A stretch of 7,967 nt of DNA from Candidatus Tayloriibacteriota bacterium (GTDB taxonomy: Bacteria > Patescibacteriota > Minisyncoccia > Phycocordibacterales > UBA11359), in NCBI GenBank assembly GCA_003455555.1, contig DMQX01000031.1:426-8392 (forward strand), given 5' to 3'. This document shows positions 1-6,156 of the stretch, piece after piece. The notes under the pieces are model-generated. The model saw only the letters and a list, made by a program, of their open reading frames with translations. It had not been told where the DNA came from and made no database searches. Made by a program: the position numbers and the translations under genes. Position 1 is the first letter of the stretch. Every line of letters begins with the position of its first letter.

Positions 1-1335
1 CTGTTCCGGCAACTCTTCGATCGAGAGGATAGCCGCTTGGTCGGCTTTGTGGGTATCCCCTTCGAGCGCTACGCCAATCACCGGAATATCCGAGTAGCCC
101 AACAAAGACAGTTGGCTCTTCAGAATACCTGGGAGAGCCGCAGCTTTACCCGCACACGCGATGATCCTGTCGGCCTTCGACAATTTGTCGGCAACCACAG
201 AGGGCAACACGTCGGCATTGCGATGACAACTCAGCACGCTAACGTTAAACGAGTGCCCAGACTTCTTGAGGAAGTCCCAGCCATCAAGAATCTGGGTAAG
301 GTCGCTCCGACTACCGACCACGACTTCGATCTTCAACTTGCGGTCTTCAATCTGCACTCCCATAAACTGACGCTGAAATTGTTCCAACGTCAGACCGGTA
401 AGTCGCCAGAAGATGTAGCGGTAGATCGCTGTGGTCATTCGGATCGCTTCATCAGAAACTGCCAATACATCAGCGCGAGCCAAATCGGCCGGATTATCGG
501 GGCCCAAGCCTTTGAGAATCTCCTCCAACAAGTTGCGCACAAACTGTTTATCCAGCGACGCTGGCAGTTTGCCCTTGGCCTTGGCCAGATCATAAGCCTT
601 ACGCTCCCAGTATCGACTGGAGTCCGGTGTGAGCCACTCATCACCGAGCAAGCCGTCTTCGTCGCCTTCGAACTTAGTGTCGGCCAAAATAATGTCGCGC
701 TCGAGCGCATATACCGCCGCCTCTTTATAAAGCAGCACGCACATGTTTTCGAAATCGGCACCATATTTTTCACGCACCACCTTAGCCGCAATCGGCATAT
801 CATGCCCAACCTCGGCTTTGGTGGTCGGCGTGAACCATGGAGACTCTAAAGGCGATCCATCCGTCAGCCCTTCAGACATCTCCGTGTTGAAGACCACGCG
901 CGGACGAACACCCTTCTGCTTGTTGTATTCCTTGATGGCACCACCAGTAATGTAACCACGAACGATACCCTCGATCGGAATCACGTCGATCTTTTTGACG
1001 ACAACCGCCGTCTTCCAAAGCTCAATATTGCCTTGCAAAGCTTTCGGAAGATACTGGTCGATATCGGAGCCGAAGGCCACGAGATCGCTCCGGAATTTTC
1101 CTTTGAAATGTATTCGCCAGAAGATGTTGAGGGCGTTTAAGATTTCACCCTTTTGAGGAACAAGTGCGTTCAGAACGAAATCAAAAACGCTGATCCGGTT
1201 ACTCGCTACAACCAACATGTATTCCGGAAATCCGGGCAGATCATAGGTGTCGCGGACTTTGCCGCGGCTTCGTAGGACGAGACCTACGAGTACAGTCAAA
1301 AAACGAGCCAAAACAGCCTGCGGAATGTGAGCCAT
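1..1335 (-). CDS. purC-purE: PurC-PurE fusion: SAICAR synthetase plus AIR carboxylase/mutase (3' end beyond window)
   Basis: The reading frame is open from an ATG at 1335 to the window edge, giving 445 codons with no stop. Residues 1 to about 310 are a SAICAR synthetase (PurC; CAIR + Asp + ATP to SAICAR) of the yeast Ade1-like length: GKVRD at 25-29, VASNRISVFD at 43-52, KKIDVIPIEGIVRGYITGG at 114-132, FTPTTKAE at 168-175, ADTKFE at 218-223, TPDSSRYW at 236-243 and DKQFVR at 262-267. After a linker, residues 336-445 begin a PurE domain (AIR/N5-CAIR to CAIR): GSRSD at 341-345, SCHRN at 369-373 and ACAGKAAALPG at 393-403. About 50 or more C-terminal residues are missing. PurE family members usually read AAHLPG; here the histidine is alanine, and the usual SAHR is SCHR. 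An AAGGGA purine stretch lies 9-10 bases before the ATG. The gene is divergent from the purH-like gene. Cytosolic. The domain identities are secure; the exact PurE class is not. Confidence 0.93.
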   Translation of the reverse strand, partial: MAHIPQAVLARFLTVLVGLVLRSRGKVRDTYDLPGFPEYMLVVASNRISVFDFVLNALVPQKGEILNALNIFWRIHFKGKFRSDLVAFGSDIDQYLPKALQGNIELWKTAVVVKKIDVIPIEGIVRGYITGGAIKEYNKQKGVRPRVVFNTEMSEGLTDGSPLESPWFTPTTKAEVGHDMPIAAKVVREKYGADFENMCVLLYKEAAVYALERDIILADTKFEGDEDGLLGDEWLTPDSSRYWERKAYDLAKAKGKLPASLDKQFVRNLLEEILKGLGPDNPADLARADVLAVSDEAIRMTTAIYRYIFWRLTGLTLEQFQRQFMGVQIEDRKLKIEVVVGSRSDLTQILDGWDFLKKSGHSFNVSVLSCHRNADVLPSVVADKLSKADRIIACAGKAAALPGILKSQLSLLGYSDIPVIGVALEGDTHKADQAAILSIEELPEQ

Positions 1336-1384
1336 AATATATTCCCTTCAAAAAAGAAATCAAAGATCTAACACGCTAAATACA

Positions 1385-1412
1385 ACACTACGGATTACTG
1401 AGTCTTTGTCAA
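1385..1412 (-). promoter_or_regulatory. Candidate promoter of purC-purE
   Basis: Read on the minus strand, a perfect TTGACA (1412-1407) is followed after 16 bases by TAGTGT (1390-1385). This predicts transcription from about 1378 and a leader of about 43 bases before the ATG at 1335. The -35 faces away from the matching TTGACA of the purH-like gene, 23 bp to the right. The -10 is a weak match, so this is a prediction from sequence only. Confidence 0.45.
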
Positions 1413-1445
1413 TAAACAGTCGGTCTACTGAGGGTTTGACAAAAT
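1391..1445. repeat. 30-bp-phased direct repeat in the divergent pur control region
   Basis: Two 25-bp copies at 1391-1415 and 1421-1445 agree at 18 of 25 positions. They share CGG, TACTGAG, TTTG and CAA in the same register. Each copy overlaps one of the two outward-facing TTGACA -35 boxes. Two phased sites about three helical turns apart, straddling both promoters, would suit a common repressor or activator of the purine genes. They do not resemble the E. coli or Bacillus PurR boxes, so the binding protein is unknown. Confidence 0.4.
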
Positions 1446-1463
1446 ACTTTGCTAGAGTAGTCT
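1436..1463 (+). promoter_or_regulatory. Candidate promoter of the purH-like gene
   Basis: A perfect TTGACA (1436-1441) is followed after 16 bases by TAGTCT (1458-1463). Transcription would start near 1470, leaving a leader of about 60 bases that contains a short CTTTC/GAAAG hairpin just before the Shine-Dalgarno sequence. The -10 keeps only the T, A and final T of the consensus, so confidence is moderate. Confidence 0.45.
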
Positions 1464-1529
1464 TCCGTCAGAGGTTACAAAACCAAAGCGACCGCGGCTT
1501 TCAGCGGTGAAAGTACCTAAGGAGAAATC

Positions 1530-2129
1530 ATGGGCAAGAATCGCAGAATTTTGATTTCGGTCACGGACAAAACTGGTCTCGAGAAGTTCAAGTGTCTCAC
1601 CGACATCGGTTACCAGATCATCTCGACCGGCGGCACGAAGGTAGCTCTGGAAAATGCGAAAATTCCAGTCACTGCAATCGAAGACATCACGGGCTTCCCC
1701 GAGATGATGGATGGTCGGGTCAAAACCTTGCACCCCAAGATCGCCGGTGGCATCCTCGCCGTTCGTGACAACGTCAAACACATGGCGCAGGCTCTCGAAC
1801 ACAACATCGAGATGATCGACATCGTCGTCGTCAATCTGTACAATTTTGCCGCAAACCCGGACATCGAACAGATCGATATCGGCGGCCCAACACTGATTCG
1901 TGCGGCATCCAAAAACGGCATCTCGACGATTCCGATCATCGATCCAGATGACTACACGTGGCTGATCGCTGAGATCGCAGCTATCGGTGCTATCCCTGAA
2001 ATCTGGCGCGAAAAGCTGGTAATCAAGGTGTTCCGCCGGACCGGCCAATACGACATAGACATCGCCGACTGGATGGAAGATCAACAGCGGCAGGACAAGC
2101 GCTTCCTACGCCCAGCCCTAGCAGCTTAA
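1530..2129 (+). CDS. purH: Stand-alone IMP cyclohydrolase (PurH N-terminal, MGS-like domain)
   Basis: This 199-residue protein matches the N-terminal IMP cyclohydrolase half of bifunctional PurH/ATIC, which closes FAICAR to IMP, the last step of purine synthesis. Visible motifs are SVTDKTG at 10-16, STGGT at 32-36, GFPEMMDGRVKTLHPKI at 55-71 (catalytic-region Lys65), VVVNLYNF at 99-106 and IDIGGPTLIRAASKN at 115-129. The AICAR transformylase domain, normally a further 300 or so residues, is absent: a stop and then a clean terminator follow, so this looks like a complete one-domain protein rather than a decayed gene. The loop between NLY and IDIGGP is shorter than in typical PurH. TAAGGAG at 1518-1524, five bases before the ATG, fixes the start. 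The formylation step must be encoded elsewhere or obtained otherwise. It diverges from the PurC-PurE fusion, with which it probably shares regulation. Confidence 0.92.
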   Translation: MGKNRRILISVTDKTGLEKFKCLTDIGYQIISTGGTKVALENAKIPVTAIEDITGFPEMMDGRVKTLHPKIAGGILAVRDNVKHMAQALEHNIEMIDIVVVNLYNFAANPDIEQIDIGGPTLIRAASKNGISTIPIIDPDDYTWLIAEIAAIGAIPEIWREKLVIKVFRRTGQYDIDIADWMEDQQRQDKRFLRPALAA

Positions 2130-2162
2130 CCACGAAGCTGTTTCCAACAACAAGAATTACTC

Positions 2163-2200
2163 AAGCCACCCGAATGACAAAACGGATGGCTTTTTATTTT
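2163..2200 (+). terminator. Rho-independent terminator of the purH-like gene
   Basis: AAGCCAnCCG pairs with CGGnTGGCTT (one mismatch) around a loop of about ten bases, followed by TTTTTATTTT. It lies 34 bases after the stop codon and ends plus-strand transcription before the convergent ribosomal operon. Confidence 0.85.
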
Positions 2201-2210
2201 GATAGGTGCG

Positions 2211-2246
2211 AAAACAAAAAACCACCTTGCGGTGGCCTTTTGTTTT
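2211..2246 (-). terminator. Terminator of the ribosomal protein operon, after rplE
   Basis: On the minus strand a CCACC/GGTGG stem with a four-base loop, extended by flanking complementary A and T runs, is followed by TTTTTTGTTTT. It begins four bases after the rplE stop. Flanking A and T runs on both sides mean it could act in both directions and back up the purH terminator. Its 33-bp core (2214-2246) recurs identically at 7740-7772. Confidence 0.88.
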
Positions 2247-2250
2247 AAAT

Positions 2251-2871
2251 TTATTTTGCTGGAGCAACAGGAGCAGCGGTCAGAGCTGGTTTTGCGACAC
2301 GTACTCGCTTGCGCTTTGAAACTTCTTTCTTGTCGGCCACTTTCTTGAGAGGCATGCCAATGTGTCGGAGGAGCGCAAGCGATTCGTCCTTTGAACCTGC
2401 GTTGGTCACAATCGTGATCGACATTCCGAAAACGTCTTTCAATTCTTCGTCTGGAGTTTCCGGGAAGATAACATGTTCTCGGATACCGATACTGTAATTA
2501 CCCATTTCATCAATAGATCCAGGGTTAAGTCCTCGGAAGTCCTTAGTTCGTGGGAAAGCGATATGAATAAGGCGAGTTAGGAAATCTTCCATTCGCTTGC
2601 CTCGGAGAGTTACTTGATAACCTACTGGATCGCCGGTTCGAAGTTTGAAAGACGCGATACTTTTCTTGGCACTTCGGAGAGCTGGCTTTTGACCAGTAAT
2701 AAGAGCGATACGATCAGCCACCAACTGAGCCTTCTTTTTGTCTGTAAATGATCCCGTGCCAACAGAAACAACCACCTTTGTGACTTTAGGTGCTTGCATC
2801 GCATTCTTGTAACCAAAAACTGGTTGTAATGCTTTGAATGCTGACTGCTGTTTTGCGTGTACGAGTTCCAT
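2251..2871 (-). CDS. rplE: Large-subunit ribosomal protein uL5
   Basis: L5 binds 5S rRNA in the central protuberance of the 50S subunit and contacts the P-site tRNA. The 206 residues cover the whole family: KVVVSVGTG near 32-40, GQKPALRSAKKSIASFKLR near 60-78, FPRTKDFRGLNP at about 106-117 and GNYSIGIREH further on. Usual length is about 180; the extra residues form a C-terminal Lys/Arg then Ala/Pro-rich tail. It is the last gene of the operon, 11 bases after rplX. The gap before the ATG is AT-rich (TTTTAAATACC) with no Shine-Dalgarno sequence. In the usual order rpsN and rpsH would follow; here a terminator does. Confidence 0.97.
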   Translation of the reverse strand: MELVHAKQQSAFKALQPVFGYKNAMQAPKVTKVVVSVGTGSFTDKKKAQLVADRIALITGQKPALRSAKKSIASFKLRTGDPVGYQVTLRGKRMEDFLTRLIHIAFPRTKDFRGLNPGSIDEMGNYSIGIREHVIFPETPDEELKDVFGMSITIVTNAGSKDESLALLRHIGMPLKKVADKKEVSKRKRVRVAKPALTAAPVAPAK

Positions 2872-2882
2872 GGTATTTAAAA

Positions 2883-3116
2883 TTATTTATCTGCTCGTTT
2901 CTCGACGAGTTTTACATTAGAAGCTGACATTGGGAATGACTTATCGATGGTCTGGCCTTTCTTGCCTTCCTGACGGCTCTTCATGTGTTTCTTGTGCACG
3001 TTCATGCCTTCAACCAGGATCTTGCCGATCTTTGGAAAAGCTTGAAGTACCTTGCCGGTCTTGCCCGCATCGGTACCAATCATTATTTTTACTGTGTCGT
3101 TTTTTCGAATATGCAT
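2883..3116 (-). CDS. rplX: Large-subunit ribosomal protein uL24
   Basis: L24 is an early assembly-initiating protein of the 50S subunit and binds 23S rRNA near the tunnel exit. The KOW motif is clear at the start (KNDTVKIMIGTDAGKTGKV, about 5-23), followed by VEGMNVHKKHMK and a shortened end. At 77 residues it is clearly shorter than the typical 100 or so; the C-terminal part is reduced, as in several small-genome lineages. It lies 19 bases downstream of rplN in a gap without a recognisable ribosome binding site. Confidence 0.96.
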   Translation of the reverse strand: MHIRKNDTVKIMIGTDAGKTGKVLQAFPKIGKILVEGMNVHKKHMKSRQEGKKGQTIDKSFPMSASNVKLVEKRADK

Positions 3117-3135
3117 AAAATTTCGGTAAATAAGA

Positions 3136-3507
3136 TTAGACGATCTCTGGGGCTAATGAAGCGATCTTTTGGAAGCCCATTTCTGCGAGCTCTCGAGGCA
3201 AAGGACCGAATACACGTCCCGCTAGAGGATCCTTCTTACCTTTTTCAAGTATAACAACTGCGTTCTCATCGAAACGAATATATGAACCGTCTTTTCGGCG
3301 GAATTGCTTTCGCTGGCGCACCACGACTGCATTAAGAACATCTTTCTTTTTAACCGCTTTTCGAGGATCAGCTTTTTGAACTGAGAGCACCACCATTTCA
3401 CCGATCTCGGCGTATCTCTTCTTACTTGATCCGAGCACTTTAAAAATGCGGCCAATTCGGGCTCCGGAGTTGTCTGCAATTTTAACGATGGATCGTGGTT
3501 GAATCAT
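3136..3507 (-). CDS. rplN: Large-subunit ribosomal protein uL14
   Basis: L14 sits at the subunit interface of the 50S particle and forms bridge B8 with 16S rRNA. The 123 residues are of normal length and read as an intact family member: MIQPRSIVKIADNSGAR at the start, then KVLGSSKKRYAEIGEMVV, a basic VVRQRKQFRRKDGSYIRFDEN stretch, and GRVFGPLPRELAEMGF near the end. It starts five bases after rpsQ, with no Shine-Dalgarno sequence in the gap. Confidence 0.97.
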   Translation of the reverse strand: MIQPRSIVKIADNSGARIGRIFKVLGSSKKRYAEIGEMVVLSVQKADPRKAVKKKDVLNAVVVRQRKQFRRKDGSYIRFDENAVVILEKGKKDPLAGRVFGPLPRELAEMGFQKIASLAPEIV

Positions 3508-3512
3508 ATAAT

Positions 3513-3812
3513 TTATTTAGTTTCGGCAGTAGCCTTAACGACCATAAAATGCTTGTCTTTTGAAATTGGTCGGCACTCTTTGATGGTAACCTTATCCCCT
3601 ATCTTTTGGGTGTTGCCTGCATCATGAGCCTTGAAACGCTTTCGGATGTTAAGGAATTTCTGATATTTTGGATGCTTAACATATCGCTCCACCAAAACCA
3701 CGACAGTGTCTTTCATTTTGTCCGAGACAACAACACCATTCAAAGTCTTAGGCATTGTTACCTTTGCGGGAGCAGTATTCTTTTGTATAACTTTCTTTTC
3801 CATAGGGTACAC
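3513..3812 (-). CDS. rpsQ: Small-subunit ribosomal protein uS17
   Basis: S17 is a primary 16S rRNA-binding protein of the 30S body. The OB-fold core is recognisable: LNGVVVSDKMKDTVVVLVER, then KHPKYQKFLNIRKRFKAHD, GDKVTIKECRPISKDKHF. Two starts are possible. The longer begins at a GTG at 3812 (99 residues); an ATG three codons in (3803, 96 residues) is equally reasonable. Neither has a clear Shine-Dalgarno sequence. With the GTG start, the 12-base gap after rpmC is exactly the palindrome TATCTTAAGATA. Either way the protein has about 15 extra N-terminal residues compared with E. coli S17 (84 residues). Confidence 0.95.
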   Translation of the reverse strand: MYPMEKKVIQKNTAPAKVTMPKTLNGVVVSDKMKDTVVVLVERYVKHPKYQKFLNIRKRFKAHDAGNTQKIGDKVTIKECRPISKDKHFMVVKATAETK

Positions 3813-3824
3813 TATCTTAAGATA

Positions 3825-4043
3825 TTATTTTGTTGCTGGGCTAACCGCAGCAGCTTTGTTTTTCAGATTCTGCATTGAAATTGCGGTCAAAACTCGAGCA
3901 ATGTCTTTTCGGGCATTCTTACCTTCTTTAACATTCTTAACCTTGCCGCCGGCAAAAGCAAAGCGAAAATCATGTAGAGCCTTTCGTTTTTCAACGAGAA
4001 GTTTCTTTAGTTCGTCTTTGTTTTTGTTGTTAAATTCGTTCAT
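3825..4043 (-). CDS. rpmC: Large-subunit ribosomal protein uL29
   Basis: L29 is a small helical-hairpin protein at the nascent-chain tunnel exit, near L23 and the trigger-factor site. The 72 residues show the family pattern: KDELKKLLVEKRKALHDFRF as the first helix and NARKDIARVLTAI as the second, followed by a short Lys/Ala tail. It is separated from rplP by 65 bases, the widest gap within the operon, which carries a possible internal promoter. A weak AAGGA lies 12 bases before the ATG. Confidence 0.95.
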   Translation of the reverse strand: MNEFNNKNKDELKKLLVEKRKALHDFRFAFAGGKVKNVKEGKNARKDIARVLTAISMQNLKNKAAAVSPATK

Positions 4044-4062
4044 GTTGTTTAATAGTCCTTGT

Positions 4063-4090
4063 ATACTACCTAATTTTGAGCCTTTGTCTA
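4063..4090 (-). promoter_or_regulatory. Possible internal promoter before rpmC
   Basis: In the 65-base gap between rplP and rpmC, the minus strand reads TAGACA (4090-4085), 16 bases, then TAGTAT (4068-4063), the same spacing seen at the other candidate promoters here. Start of transcription would fall only about 13 bases before the rpmC ATG. The unusual gap length supports a regulatory role, but the match could be chance in AT-rich sequence. Confidence 0.3.
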
Positions 4091-4108
4091 CCTGTTATCT
4101 AATTTGGG

Positions 4109-4531
4109 CTACCTTGCGCGAGCAACGATCTTGGTTTTAACCGGCATCTTGGTGCCTGCCTTGCGGAGGGCCTCACGAGCAGTTGCTTCATCAACACCGT
4201 CAACTTCGTACATAACTCGCCCCGGTCGGACATCGAATTCGTAACCCTGTACGTCTCCTTTGCCCTTACCCATCTTTACTTCCGCCGGTTTCTGAGTGTA
4301 AGGTCGGTCTGGAAAAATTCGGACCCAGATCTTGCCAGTCTTGCCGGCAAAGTGAGTCAAAGCTTTTCGTCCAGCTTCAATCTGCTGTGCAGAAACTCGG
4401 AACTGAGTGGTAGCTTTGAGACCGAATGAGCCAAAAGCCACGGTTGTACCGCGAGTTTCAGGCGTTCGTCGATCTGTGTGTCGGCGACCGGTCTGCCATT
4501 TTCGAAATTTTACTTTTTTAGGGGTAAGCAT
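4109..4531 (-). CDS. rplP: Large-subunit ribosomal protein uL16
   Basis: L16 helps position A-site and P-site tRNA in the 50S subunit. The 140 residues match the family throughout: MLTPKKVKFRKWQTGR, FGSFGLKA, RVSAQQIEAGRKALTH, GKIWVRIFPDRPYTQKPAEV, MGKGKGDV and GRVMYEVDGV. The residue aligned with E. coli Arg81, the hydroxylated arginine just before MGKGKG, is lysine here (AEVKMGKGKG). It is the only ribosomal gene in the window that ends in TAG. It follows rpsC after 24 bases without a visible ribosome binding site. Confidence 0.97.
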   Translation of the reverse strand: MLTPKKVKFRKWQTGRRHTDRRTPETRGTTVAFGSFGLKATTQFRVSAQQIEAGRKALTHFAGKTGKIWVRIFPDRPYTQKPAEVKMGKGKGDVQGYEFDVRPGRVMYEVDGVDEATAREALRKAGTKMPVKTKIVARAR

Positions 4532-4555
4532 GATAGTGGGATAAGTGGTGTCGAA

Positions 4556-5224
4556 TTATTTCTTGGCATCTTTATCAAAAACCTCGCCGCGGTAGATCCA
4601 TACTTTGATACCGATCTGGCCGTAGGTCATGTAGGCTTTTTCACGAGCAAAGTCAATGTCGGCGCGCAAAGTCTGTAGAGGTACCTGACCTTTCTTAAGT
4701 TCTTCGGTGCGGGCCATTTCAGCGCCACCAAGTCGTCCGCCCAAGTAGATCTTGATACCCTTAACTTCTCGGTTAGCCATAACTTTCTCAAGCATTTGCT
4801 TGACCACACGTCGGAAAGGCAAACGCTTCTCCAAACCTTCAGCCACCATTTGCGCTACAATAGCGGCGTTGGCTTCCGGATTGCGGACTTCCTCAACATC
4901 GATTTTGAGTTCCTCTTTGACCACCAACTTGTGTCGTTTGATGAAAGTCTCGATATCAGCTCGGAGCTTGACCATGTTCTCCCCGCTTCGGCCAATAATC
5001 ATACCTGGTCGAGATGACTTGATGATAATGCGCAAAGTTTTCTGACCGCGTTCCATTTCAACGCCGGCAACATAGTTACCACGCAAACGCTTTACAATGT
5101 ACTCTCGGATCAACACATCGCACTTCAAAAATTGCTGATATTTGCCGTTAGGAGCAAACCATCGGCTCTTCCAGCCTCGCAAGATTCCAATTCTATGTGA
5201 ATATGGGTGTACGGTGTGTGACAT
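4556..5224 (-). CDS. rpsC: Small-subunit ribosomal protein uS3
   Basis: S3 lies at the mRNA entry channel in the 30S head and takes part in mRNA unwinding. The 222 residues are of normal length: N-terminal GILRGWKSRWFAPNGKY, a type II KH domain with its GxxG loop in SRPGMIIGRSGENM (about 71-84), and the C-terminal domain with KGIKIYLGGRLGGAEMARTE and YGQIGIKVWIYRGE. It begins one base after the rplV stop, so translation is probably coupled; the start has no Shine-Dalgarno sequence. Confidence 0.97.
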   Translation of the reverse strand: MSHTVHPYSHRIGILRGWKSRWFAPNGKYQQFLKCDVLIREYIVKRLRGNYVAGVEMERGQKTLRIIIKSSRPGMIIGRSGENMVKLRADIETFIKRHKLVVKEELKIDVEEVRNPEANAAIVAQMVAEGLEKRLPFRRVVKQMLEKVMANREVKGIKIYLGGRLGGAEMARTEELKKGQVPLQTLRADIDFAREKAYMTYGQIGIKVWIYRGEVFDKDAKK

Positions 5225-5225
5225 G

Positions 5226-5624
5226 TTATTTTTTAACGGCTTTAGCTGCTTTTACAGGCTTGGCCTCGCCGGCCTTTGCTCCTTTTTTAACCTTTGGCTC
5301 TTTTACATCCAAAGTAATAGTTACTGTTGAAGTGTGCTTATGAATAGGAAAACCTCGTCCGCGAGCCATAGGCATCATGCGTTTAAGGATAGGACCTTTG
5401 TCTACGGTAATCCCCTTTACAATCAGGTTAGTCTCGTCAACACTCAAACTTTTGGCATTTGCGATTGCAGATTTCAAAAGTTTAAGGATTGGATCAGCGG
5501 CGTCTTTCGGGGTAAACATAAGGGTCGAGACTGCGGTCATAATCGGCTTACCTTTAATAAGATTCGCGACACGGCGAACTTTTCGAGGAGACTGTCGATA
5601 ATTTGTAAGGGTAGCGGTGACCAT
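5226..5624 (-). CDS. rplV: Large-subunit ribosomal protein uL22
   Basis: L22 binds all 23S rRNA domains and sends a long hairpin into the exit tunnel. Family motifs are present: TNYRQSPRKVRRVANLIKGK near the start, LKLLKSAIANAKSL in the middle, and the tunnel-hairpin region KRMMPMARGRGFPIHKHTST. Its 132 residues exceed the usual 110 because of a Lys/Ala/Pro tail. The start lies three bases after the rpsS stop and is preceded by the purine-rich GAAGAAGAAA that encodes the rpsS tail. Confidence 0.97.
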   Translation of the reverse strand: MVTATLTNYRQSPRKVRRVANLIKGKPIMTAVSTLMFTPKDAADPILKLLKSAIANAKSLSVDETNLIVKGITVDKGPILKRMMPMARGRGFPIHKHTSTVTITLDVKEPKVKKGAKAGEAKPVKAAKAVKK

Positions 5625-5627
5625 ATA

Positions 5628-5972
5628 TTATTTCTTCTTCTCTTCGGTAGTAGCCTTTGCAGCCTGTGCAGCAGCCAATTCACCCTCTTTCTTCTTCATT
5701 TCAAGCTCCTTCTGCATTCGACCTCCGTGCCGGAGGAAGATCTTGGTTGGAGAGAACTCGCCCAAACGGTGACCTACCATCTCTTCTGAGACGAGAACTT
5801 CAACGTGCTTCTTGCCGTTGTAGACGCCGAAAGTAAATCCGACCATTTCTGGACTGATTTGGCTGCGTCGGTACCATGTCTTAATAACGCCGGTTTCAAT
5901 CGGTCGCTTGCCCGCAATCTTCTTGAGAAGCTTGGGCTCAACAAATGGTCCTTTTTTAAGTGATCGTGCCAT
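5628..5972 (-). CDS. rpsS: Small-subunit ribosomal protein uS19
   Basis: S19 is in the 30S head, pairs with S13 and contacts A-site tRNA and the central protuberance. [11 protein letters not shown] at the start, [16 protein letters not shown], and [17 protein letters not shown] are diagnostic. The protein is 114 residues against about 92 in E. coli; the extra part is a Lys/Glu/Ala-rich C-terminal tail, likely helical. It is the first gene of this transcription unit because rplB, its usual upstream neighbour, lies 1.8 kb away behind a terminator. The start is preceded by a U-rich leader without a Shine-Dalgarno sequence. Confidence 0.97.
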   Translation of the reverse strand: MARSLKKGPFVEPKLLKKIAGKRPIETGVIKTWYRRSQISPEMVGFTFGVYNGKKHVEVLVSEEMVGHRLGEFSPTKIFLRHGGRMQKELEMKKKEGELAAAQAAKATTEEKKK

Positions 5973-5976
5973 AATG

Positions 5977-6000
5977 AAAATAAAAAGCCCGTAAGGCCTT
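5977..6000 (-). terminator. Terminator-like hairpin in the rpsS leader (possible attenuator)
   Basis: Between the candidate promoter and the rpsS start, the minus strand reads AAGGCC, loop TTAC, GGGCTT, then TTTTTATTTT. The six-pair stem has one G-G mismatch. The shape is that of a weak intrinsic terminator lying almost directly at the predicted transcript start, four bases before the ATG. It may attenuate the operon, bind a ribosomal protein, or be a relic of rearrangement. Confidence 0.45.
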
Positions 6001-6008
6001 GATGTAGG

Positions 6009-6037
6009 ATACTATATTATTGGAGGAAATAAGTCAA
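6009..6037 (-). promoter_or_regulatory. Candidate promoter of the rpsS-rplE operon
   Basis: On the minus strand, TTGACT (6037-6032) is followed after 17 bases by TAGTAT (6014-6009); an overlapping TATAGT two bases earlier is an alternative -10. Transcription would begin near 6002, about 30 bases before the rpsS ATG. A promoter is expected here because the upstream gene is on the opposite strand. Confidence 0.55.
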
Positions 6038-6087
6038 ATCCATATATAAAAAGTAGAGCTACGGCTCCATTAAATATTTGCGTAATC

Positions 6088-6115
6088 TTGCATTCCCGGC
6101 TTTTCTGAGTAGGAT
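6088..6115 (+). promoter_or_regulatory. Candidate promoter of the unknown gene at 6162
   Basis: TTGCAT (6088-6093), 16 bases, then TAGGAT (6110-6115). Predicted start near 6122 leaves a 40-base leader ending in the TAGGAG ribosome binding site. The spacing agrees with the other candidate promoters in the window; the hexamers are moderate matches. Confidence 0.4.
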
Positions 6116-6150
6116 ATGCCACAGATTCAGCACAGGAACTCAAACATACA

Positions 6151-6156
6151 TAGGAG
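6151..6156 (+). promoter_or_regulatory. Shine-Dalgarno site that fixes the start of the unknown gene
   Basis: TAGGAG lies five bases before the ATG at 6162. It favours that start over an in-frame ATG 28 codons upstream (6078), which would precede the candidate promoter and has no such site. Confidence 0.7.

Noticed and set aside
37..849. 270-codon plus-strand open frame
   Set aside because: It lies antisense to the PurC-PurE gene, shows no family motif, and the minus-strand frame carries clear enzyme motifs throughout.
1451..1460. GCTAGAGTAG shared with 7538-7547
   Set aside because: A ten-base match is expected by chance in a window of this size, and the contexts differ.
1452..2084. 210-codon minus-strand open frame opposite the purH-like gene
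   Set aside because: Its Asp/Val-rich protein is the mirror of purH codons, and it has no RBS or recognisable domain.
3813..3824. Perfect 12-bp palindrome filling the rpmC-rpsQ gap
   Set aside because: It is too short and AT-rich to claim as a site; its exact fit depends on choosing the GTG start of rpsQ.
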